DNA of 64,000 nt from Apophysomyces variabilis (Eukaryota; Mucoromycota; Mucoromycetes; Mucorales; Mucoraceae): contig MZZL01000137.1 in assembly GCA_002749535.1 (NCBI GenBank), forward strand, positions 146,345-210,344, given 5' to 3'. Numbering within the stretch: position 1 is the first letter of the stretch; each line of letters opens with the position of its first letter. The notes beneath the pieces are model-generated. The model saw only the letters and a list, made by a program, of their open reading frames with translations, did no database searches and was not told the DNA's origin. Positions 51,756-64,000 of the stretch are shown here, piece after piece. The position numbers and the translations under genes are program-made.

Positions 51756-52755
51756 TTAATCCTGTGGAAACAAAGCATTTGAATTAGTACCATAAAGCAC
51801 CTGTCATAGTATGTCCCAATCCCTTTTTCTTTTCCCTTATCTTATCCTTACCTGACGGGCTTTGAGTGAACGGGTGATAATGGAAGTGGGGGTTCTAACC
51901 AACCGTTTATGTGAGTATATCATCTCTCTATCATACTTGATTTTTAACTTACATAATATGTACCACTGCACCCCATCCGGACAAGGCATCTCTGTCCTGT
52001 GCATTCAGCAATGCCTGGGAAATAGTCTCAAACAGATCCTCTGGTCCCAAATCTGGTTCCCACAGCGATTCGCACATGCCGTATAGGTTAGGTCCTGCCG
52101 TTCCACTGACTACGAAGTCCTTGGCGAAGTTTATGCAGCCGATCAAGTCCATAGAGCAGATGAAAGGTTTGTTATCCTTGCCTAACCCTGCAATGACTGG
52201 TTCTACAAAATAAGGACCAAATCTATAAAGGTGATACCCAGTCAATCCGCTAGATCGCTTCCCTTTTTCTGTGATAACAATAATGCTTTCTTTTCACCTT
52301 CGTTCATATAATGTTGAAGAAACGACATGAGCTAAGGTCTTTGGTTCAATATCTCGTTCTTCTCGCATCTTGTACATGTTCACTTTAAACCGAAAACGTT
52401 CCGCCCTGTTAAAAAAGAAAAGCACAAGAGAGAACGTAAACACGATGAGGGGATCTGTCACGCTTTCCATGGAGTTCAGGATAAAAGTAAAATAAAAGGA
52501 GACGTACAATGTCAGAACATCCGTAGCCAAACCAGGCAGGCCAATAAACGTTTTGTCGGTAGCTTGGAAGATCTTCTGAAACTCGGTGGCAACGGTCATG
52601 AATTGCTGGCCTAGACGTTTATCGGCTGCGATGGCTACGCAGTCTTTGCCGACCATGGCTACAACAGAGCCTCCATTATATTCCATAATCGACTATAATA
52701 CTATGGTTAAGCTTTCCGTCTAAATGTGCCAGTATCCATTCTTCATGATTACCAT
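51756..52755 (-). CDS. PUP3: 20S proteasome subunit beta-3
   Basis: Six exons on the minus strand (52755-52753, 52692-52508, 52405-52298, 52222-51953, 51894-51852, 51761-51756) give 204 residues, the family length. It starts [25 protein letters not shown] and continues with [76 protein letters not shown] and RSLKARQD at the end. Beta-3 is a non-catalytic subunit of the core particle. Two coding exons are extreme: the first is only the start codon ATG, and the last is six nucleotides (Asp codon plus stop). Both are required to reproduce the conserved MSIM start and ARQD end. Confidence 0.95.
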
Positions 52756-53338
52756 GTTGGTGAGTGGTTAAATGTGTGAAAAGCAGAATAAGGGTTTGCC
52801 TAGGGCTCAAACGAACAATTCGCGAGCGGACAGACTTTTGCCATACACGCGTCCCCTATTCACACTCCGAAACGACATTTGACGTAGGCACCAACCCACC
52901 CACCAAACTTTTCACATATTCACCTAAAGAATACGCTCAAACCCTCATTATTTGAAATTTAGAGTGGTTCCTGATTATGCCGATACATAACCGTCCCACA
53001 CTATCAATTTAAATCAGAGCGTTCAAATGGACATTCCTGATGGCACTGTTCACTAAGATAGTGTACCAGTTATTTTGAAGGCCTGAAGTAAACGTCCTAA
53101 GGCTGGTTTTCCCTCGCGCCGCTTACACTTATTGTAATAAACTGCGAAATGAATGGACGGCAAGAGTCATAGTGAATAGAATTCATAGAAAAATGTATCT
53201 AGTTGTAGTTGGAAAAGGACCCTGTGTCACTGATAAGCTGCCTATTGTAACAGAATTTCCGTGTATATTTTGTATGAAAATAACTTGATAAATAATGCCG
53301 TAACGTATAACAGAATAATGATATGAAATGCTTAGTAT
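52756..53338. other. intergenic region
   Basis: Contains the proteasome gene's promoter and the 3' flank of the GRAM-domain gene. A few short open frames but no supported gene. Confidence 0.45.
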
Positions 53339-55320
53339 TTAAAACCAACGGCCACCCGATGCAACCACCAACTTATTGAAGCAATCATCACGCTTGATGA
53401 CATTGTCAAAGTGCAGCTTCTAAAAGAATAAAGTGCATTGATATTCAGCGTCTATTCGCGGATTTCCTTACCTCGCCATTCTTTACACTGATATCAAGAG
53501 CTTGGGAATGCCACACCACCATATTCATCCCTTTCGATTTTCGAACACCAACAATATCGGCCCACGAATAATCAACTAATGTCCTTGCTCCTGCCATGCG
53601 GGATGTTCTAAACTGGAAACCGTTTTCCCTACTCTCAAATCGTCAATTCGGTCGCTACGTCAATAATAATTGTACCATGTATACATACCCAAGCACGATG
53701 CGACCGGGAATTGTGCCTTTGTACATGCAACCATAAGCTATATAAGAAAATAAGTCCCATCCAAACTTTATACGAAAAGTCTCAAAACCTACTTGTTCCG
53801 TCATTGTCGTCGTCTTCTTCTTCCGTTGATAATTCTGGCATAGAAGTTGATGTTTCCGCTGATACAGCGGACATACTCCTAGCCGGTTTAGCTTTTCTTT
53901 GTGATCCCTGTAATCGAATAACTTCCATTGCATATTCGGCATCGTTCGGCACGTTCCATAGCAACCAATCAAGTAGATTAAATAACCGTCTGTGGCGAGG
54001 GTAATGGGACCGCAAGGCTTGAAGAACAAAAAATTCGAAGCCTAGCCAAAGAAAAGCCAACTTGACGGTGTACCGAAGCGGCATCACTCCGAGAAAGATA
54101 CCATAGGCCAAGAGAAACAGTAGTAACCACCGGGTCCGTGCGGGTCGTTTCCAAGTGATCAAACTTTTTAACAATGAATATGAGGAGCAGTTCATGCAAT
54201 ATACTTTGTCGTTTCTCACTTTTTAACTCGTTCCAGTAGATCGACAATGTCCAAAAGCTAAAAAACTCGATGATAAGTAAGAGATTTCTCCAAATTCAGT
54301 TTACAAAAGATGTTTTGTCTTGCATAATTTACCAGCAATTGGCCCTTCGGACCGTACTTATGTTTGATGTCTGCCCGCCACTCAAAGACCGATTTTTTAG
54401 CAAGCACACTAAATCCCTGGCGATGATGATGACGATGAGGATCAGGTCGGATACGTCTCCAGAATTGTCCGATCTTGGCCATATTGGGTTCATGCTGTGA
54501 AGAGAAAGACGGCATATCTAACGCCTCGTCGGTTAATTGAGCGAAAGAGTCTAGCCGGATCCAGATAATAAAGCCGGCAGACCAGACAAAAGCAAAAGCG
54601 AGGAGCAGATCATAATACCAAAAGATCAGGTATAGCTAGAAAGACGAGTAAGGAGAGGAGAGCCGGAAAAAAGAAAGCGTTTGTTTCGTAACCATGGTTG
54701 AGACTTACAAAGAGGTACATGGTTGTCAGCAATTTGTTTTCCCAGCGGTATATCCTACGTACTTTTCTGGCTGGTTCCATTAATGGTTCGGCCAGACTAT
54801 ACAAACGGTCGACACCACTCTTAATGATAACTAACGAAAAGGGTTCCAGCTGCTCATCCACTCGATCACTCGCTGCAGATTGGATAATATATTTAACCCA
54901 CTGCATTGGTTCGCATTAGCAGCACGGACACGAATGCTTTTCCATTTAATTTCTTTCTTTTTTTCTCTCAATATTTTTCATTTTTTTTACCGCAGTGATA
55001 TATTCCATCCAGTTGGTTCGTAGTTGTCCGTTGCCCATGAACTGGAAATCGTTTTGTTTTGGTGGCATCAAGTCTGTACGCCTCTTTGTTGCTTCTCGGA
55101 CATGCTTATGAAGATGACTATAATACATGCCAAGTTCATCCGAACGCTCATCCGAATCGGAGTCGCGCGATTCTGTCATGGATGCTGCATCGGATGAAGA
55201 GCGTGGTCGGTTTATGATATTATGGAACACTTGCGATGCACCATCACTCAGTCTTCTACGACGAGGCGTAGCAGGAGGTGCAAGAAGGTCCGAGATGCTT
55301 TTATTGTTTGGTGGATTCAT
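53339..55320 (-). CDS. GRAMD4-like membrane protein with C-terminal GRAM domain
   Basis: Eight exons on the minus strand (55320-54991, 54900-54709, 54635-54333, 54257-54220, 54163-53793, 53737-53689, 53631-53472, 53419-53339) give 507 residues. The N-terminal 90 residues are disordered and Ser-rich. There are hydrophobic segments around LYLIFWYYDLLLAFAFVW and WLLLFLLAYGIFLGVM, with a basic, His-rich loop between them. The C-terminal part is a GRAM domain: GCMYKGTIPGRIVLG, RMAGARTLVDYSWADIVGVR, KGMNMVVWHSQALDI and HFDNVIKRDDCFNKL. The TM-plus-GRAM layout fits GRAMD4, described in animals at ER/mitochondria. GRAM domains bind phosphoinositides or lipids, so a contact-site role is plausible but inferred. 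Confidence 0.8.
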
Positions 55321-55421
55321 GCGTTTGTATTGTATATATGTACGAAAAAGAACAAAATAGAAGCTAAATTCAACACATAGGATATGCTACGGTTTTGCTG
55401 CAGCTGATTGGTTCATTTTCT

Positions 55422-55820
55422 TCATTGAGCTGACCATTGCATCAGTCGAGCTCTTTGCTCAGATGCTGATTTGTCATACGAACGGTTGCTTGGCATTCTC
55501 GCAAAGGGATGGATTTTCGGTGGAGCCCCGTCAAATTTTACCGACCGAGATCTGCGAGGTGCACTCTCTGTTACATTTTTGGCATGCCCGTGGGGAAGGG
55601 CTGTGCTTGCAGCACGTTTCACGAGAATACCACACAGTGACGCATCCGGTTTATGCTTGATATCTTCCATTGTCTCCAGATTCTGTTCCTCTATCAATCC
55701 TTTTTCCTGTATCAAGGCTTGGAGGAGCTCAAAGCAGTCTGGACCACTTTTCTGCCGTTGTCGAGGCCATGAAGTCGGATCCGCCGTAGTCTCATCACTG
55801 AGATCTGGTTCGCTTGACAT
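55422..55820 (-). CDS. Small hypothetical protein, 132 aa
   Basis: An intact single-exon minus-strand frame starting MSSEPDLSDETT. It is hydrophilic, with a short predicted helix (CFELLQALIQEKGLIEEQNL) and a basic Ser/Arg middle (APRRSRSVKFDG), and ends MQWSAQ. It stops only 101 bp before the GRAMD4-like start codon on the same strand. No splice site was found that would fuse the two, although the short gap makes an independent promoter for the downstream gene tight. Function unknown. Confidence 0.55.
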   Translation of the reverse strand: MSSEPDLSDETTADPTSWPRQRQKSGPDCFELLQALIQEKGLIEEQNLETMEDIKHKPDASLCGILVKRAASTALPHGHAKNVTESAPRRSRSVKFDGAPPKIHPFARMPSNRSYDKSASEQRARLMQWSAQ

Positions 55821-56030
55821 TGAAAGATATCGATAGAAAGAAAAAAAAAGCGAGATAGATAAAGTGTCATGCTTTACAGCTGAATTAGCTTTAAGGAAAT
55901 GAAACTGGTCCTATCGAATTGATGTTTACATCCGAGACACATTTTAGACATATTTGGAGTAATGTTTGCTTTTTATTTGTCAACTTTGCGAATGGAAACT
56001 TTGATTCTGTATGTACACGTAGTATATAAA

Positions 56031-61144
<5,114 letters not shown>

Positions 61145-63889
61145 GCCGAAGATCGAAATCAGTCAAAGCTTGATGAGATCAGAGTAGAGTTAGACAAGTA
61201 CAGAGGGGGGGAAGGTACAGTGTCGTTCGGAAGGAGATGCTATCTGGTCTGTGGGTATAAATGAAGTAAGATTAGTTTCCATCATGGCATCAAGGCGAAA
61301 TGACAGCGCGCAGAAAAGGAAGAAGCGAAAGTAGTAATGTAACTAAACCAAGGCAGACACAAAGTGAAAAGGGAAGTGAAGGGAAAGGGGGTGTTACGCC
61401 AAAAAATGGAATAGAAAACCCGCACGGATAAAAGAGGATTGGGTAAGCTGAGCATACACGCTTTTATACCGACCTTTTTTTTTTTCCAACACAGGAGAAA
61501 AGAGAGGGAATTGAATGGACTGGTGCACACTCATTGACCTGTTGAAAGGCAACATCAATTGCGGAGTATGAAAAAATGATGACGAAAAAAATTTTGACTT
61601 GTTAATGCTACACAACATCCGCATGGACAAAAGAAAAAAAAAGGATGAGCAACAGAAAGAAAAAACACAAATGGTCATTTTATGGCACCTACAAAGAATA
61701 TAGAAAAAAGTGCTCTTTGAGCTGTTAGTTGAAAGGTGGTACAGATAAATGCAGCGGTTATGCAACTTATTGTGCGAGGAAAAGTAAGGTTGCGAATTAG
61801 AGAAGTAGTTGATGGAGCTAGAGACGGAAAAAAGAACCACTTTTGCAACGATAGCCGGTGAGAGATAGAATAATAGCCGTCCTAAGTTTATGCTCCTGCT
61901 TCAATCCACTTGCTTAATTTTCTACAGCATATGGTAGAAAATGGATTTTTATTTTACCTTTAGACTGTCTGTCTATGAAGATCCTCTCTTTTCTTTAACC
62001 ATTCTGTCATCTCTACTGCTAATTGGCCTTTGAGAGACTCGTTCCCATGTTATATCCGTATTTAACAGGCTTTATATCCATTGATTTGCATCGATCCATT
62101 TAGAATTGCTTCAATTATTTTCTGATACTCCTCAGTGAATACATCACATATCTGGTATAGACTCTTTATGTGCAGTTAGCATGATAAAGCTAATAATTGC
62201 TGTTTACACTGTAGACGGCCTACAAGCTACACACAAGTGCTCGTTTGATAGATAGAGAAAAGCTAGGAATTAGTGAATCATGAAAGCAAGGAGCCGAAAG
62301 AGGATTGGAATTTCGAAATACAAAGCAAACAATTCCTTCTACCCCGGATATGTTACCCGAGCAAAATGGTTGTTGTTCAACTGCTTTTTCGTTCTAATAT
62401 TAACGGTACAAAGTGATATTTCTCCGCTTTTCCCTGGCAGAAAGATTACAAGCGACTGTATGTATCAAGTTGAGACTCTATGCTGGAAAAGCATAGATGT
62501 CCGCAAACAGCAAGCAAATAATGACCGGCCCATTTTAAGACTTTCTGAATATGTCCATTTTATCCTGCTTTACTTAGACTTGGATCTGACCTTAGTTTTG
62601 CCACGTTTCGAAGTCCCTGTCACATTTAAGTTAGTCTCGGATATGATTTCATATGCAAACAAACATGGCACAATGGGTGAAAAGCTACCTGTACCTTATA
62701 GCTTACTGCTATTGGCAAAAATTTGCTGACCAGCATGGTAGGAATGATAACATTCTATCATGGACCGAGAGAGAGAAAGATCAATAACGCCAAGTTTATA
62801 CAAAACGATGATGGAATGTGTAAAGGAATATCACAGCTGCCTTGCATGATTTACAATTTTTTTTTTGATTTCATATGCTCGCCAATAACCCAACTCGATG
62901 AACATGTTTTGTGTAGAGAAACACCTTATTCCAGTGTAAAACACGTAATCAAAATTTCTGGTTTAAAAAGATAGAAATAAACTAGCATCAGAAACTGCTT
63001 ATTATTGTCACTTATTCCGCTTAAAATACCCAATATATAAACATTGGGTCTGTATGGTTATTTTTCCTCATATTCCATACATTAAGCCCCTCTAGCTTAT
63101 GTTTTCGTTCATCAACTACCATGACATAAATGTATTGGAGAGTCTCGGATACATAACCGCATATCAATCATAAAAACTGCTTAATACGTTCGGACTTTTT
63201 AAAGGATACAATTTAGCCGTCGACTTTTCTAAGGCTTCCTTATAAATGAGCTTTAAAATCAGTACTAAGTTTAATATGATCTATCCGAGCGCGTAGTCTA
63301 TATATCATACATGTGTACATATAATATGGTTTAATCCTCTTTGCCTTCCCAGTTACCAATCAATATCTATTTCTAAGCTTTTGTGAAAATGTTTTTATTT
63401 GCGATGGTTCTGAACTTAAGGGTATGGAATTCAATGACTGATAGTAGTAGCTATGTGTGGCTTTCATGCTCAGAGATGATTAATTCTGCAAAAAATGCAT
63501 ATGAGGTTCGTTCACGGTCCCAACTTTCAGTGTTCCTTCTTGGGAACAATATAGTACCCAAGTTCAAGTATGGCTATCAATATACTCACAGTTTAAATCT
63601 CGCAATCCAGTATAAATTTCTGTTATAATTTGTTGTTGAATTGGACAACTTCTTTGCTAAGGTATACTATATGACCGATTATCAAGCTGTTGATAAATCA
63701 GTCAATGTTATCATGGATATAAAGCTAGCTTGTCTTCTTTTATTTCTTGTTACAATGAAGGCGGTATGAGGAGCGGTCTAAAAAGTTATATTACCCTATT
63801 TAGGTGCATTCCCAAGAGTGTATCTACCTATTAGTGCTATACAGAGTTTGTATAAAAAGAGATTTTCGTGTTTAACTGGCAAATTCCTC
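61145..63889. other. Upstream region of SNF2 and GH3-like genes
   Basis: About 2.7 kb with purine-rich leader-like DNA next to SNF2 and AT-rich DNA further on. Open frames at 62280-62729 and 62723-62974 overlap and have no family support; one alternative frame contains YWQKFADQHGRNDNILSW, so an old decayed gene is possible. A TATAAAAAG at about 63851 precedes the gene at 63890. Confidence 0.4.
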
Positions 63890-64000
63890 ATGCTTCTCTC
63901 TTACTCTATTTGTTCTTTGCTTTTCCTTTTGGCCACCACGCATGCCGAACCGGTGGCCATACTGTCATGGGAGGAAGCTTACAAGAAGGCGGATGCTCTT
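63890..64000 (+). CDS. N-terminus of a secreted protein, GH3-like
   Basis: A frame starting at the ATG at 63890 runs off the window end after 37 codons. It begins with a strong signal peptide (MLLSYSICSLLFLLATTHA) and then EPVAILSWEEAYKKADAL. The SWEEAYKKA block is typical of the N terminus of fungal GH3 beta-glucosidases, which cleave terminal glucose from cellobiose and glucans outside the cell. A TATA-like element lies about 40 bp upstream. Only the start is visible, so the enzyme class is tentative. Confidence 0.55.
   Translation, partial: MLLSYSICSLLFLLATTHAEPVAILSWEEAYKKADAL

Noticed and set aside
62280..62974. Two overlapping open frames of 149 and 83 residues upstream of the last gene
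   Set aside because: AT-driven composition, no motif, no splice or promoter support.

Overview
The window looks like nuclear DNA of an early-diverging, intron-rich fungus, most likely Mucoromycota. Introns are short (about 50-160 nt) with GT/AG ends, intergenic DNA is AT-rich, and the gene set includes a KRE2/MNT1-type mannosyltransferase, an SDF2-type MIR protein, a JMJD2-type demethylase with PHD and Tudor parts, and decayed Sel1-repeat sequence. No database search was run. All assignments come from reading reconstructed exons, and exon phases were checked by hand.

Layout. 0-10 kb: an HMG-box protein, a membrane-anchored SH3 protein, a small secreted protein, an unrecognised six-exon coiled-coil protein and a GT15 mannosyltransferase. 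10-15.9 kb: an accessory island with a frameshifted Fanzor/TnpB-like relic and two AT-rich terminal-inverted-repeat candidates, one carrying a 64-bp tandem array. 15.9-29.2 kb: mitoribosomal protein mL44, SDF2, a Sel1-repeat pseudogene, a KDM4-like demethylase, a CDC50 flippase subunit, a METTL25-type methyltransferase and a four-helix membrane protein. 29-36 kb: gene-poor DNA with one two-exon orphan gene and one doubtful gene. 36-43 kb: a truncated hAT transposon abutting a broken geminivirus-like Rep gene, then about 3 kb of degenerate tandem units carrying evenly spaced GTGYAC repeats, ending at tRNA-Lys(CUU). 44-64 kb: dense housekeeping genes (a hydrolase-like protein, Gvp36-like BAR protein, Prp43, proteasome beta-3, a GRAMD4-like protein, a SWI/SNF ATPase) and the start of a secreted protein that resembles GH3 beta-glucosidases.

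The housekeeping genes serve chromatin (HMG box, KDM4-like, SNF2-like), protein glycosylation and ER quality control (KTR, SDF2), membrane traffic and lipid asymmetry (CDC50, Gvp36, GRAMD4-like), splicing and ribosome assembly (Prp43), mitochondrial translation (mL44) and proteolysis (beta-3). No operon-like logic applies; several pairs are divergent and share intergenic promoters of roughly 0.5-0.65 kb.

The most unusual part is 36-42.2 kb: an endogenised rolling-circle Rep with HUH and SF3 helicase motifs, interrupted by one TAG, joined antisense to a 5'-truncated hAT transposase, and followed by iteron-like repeat arrays.
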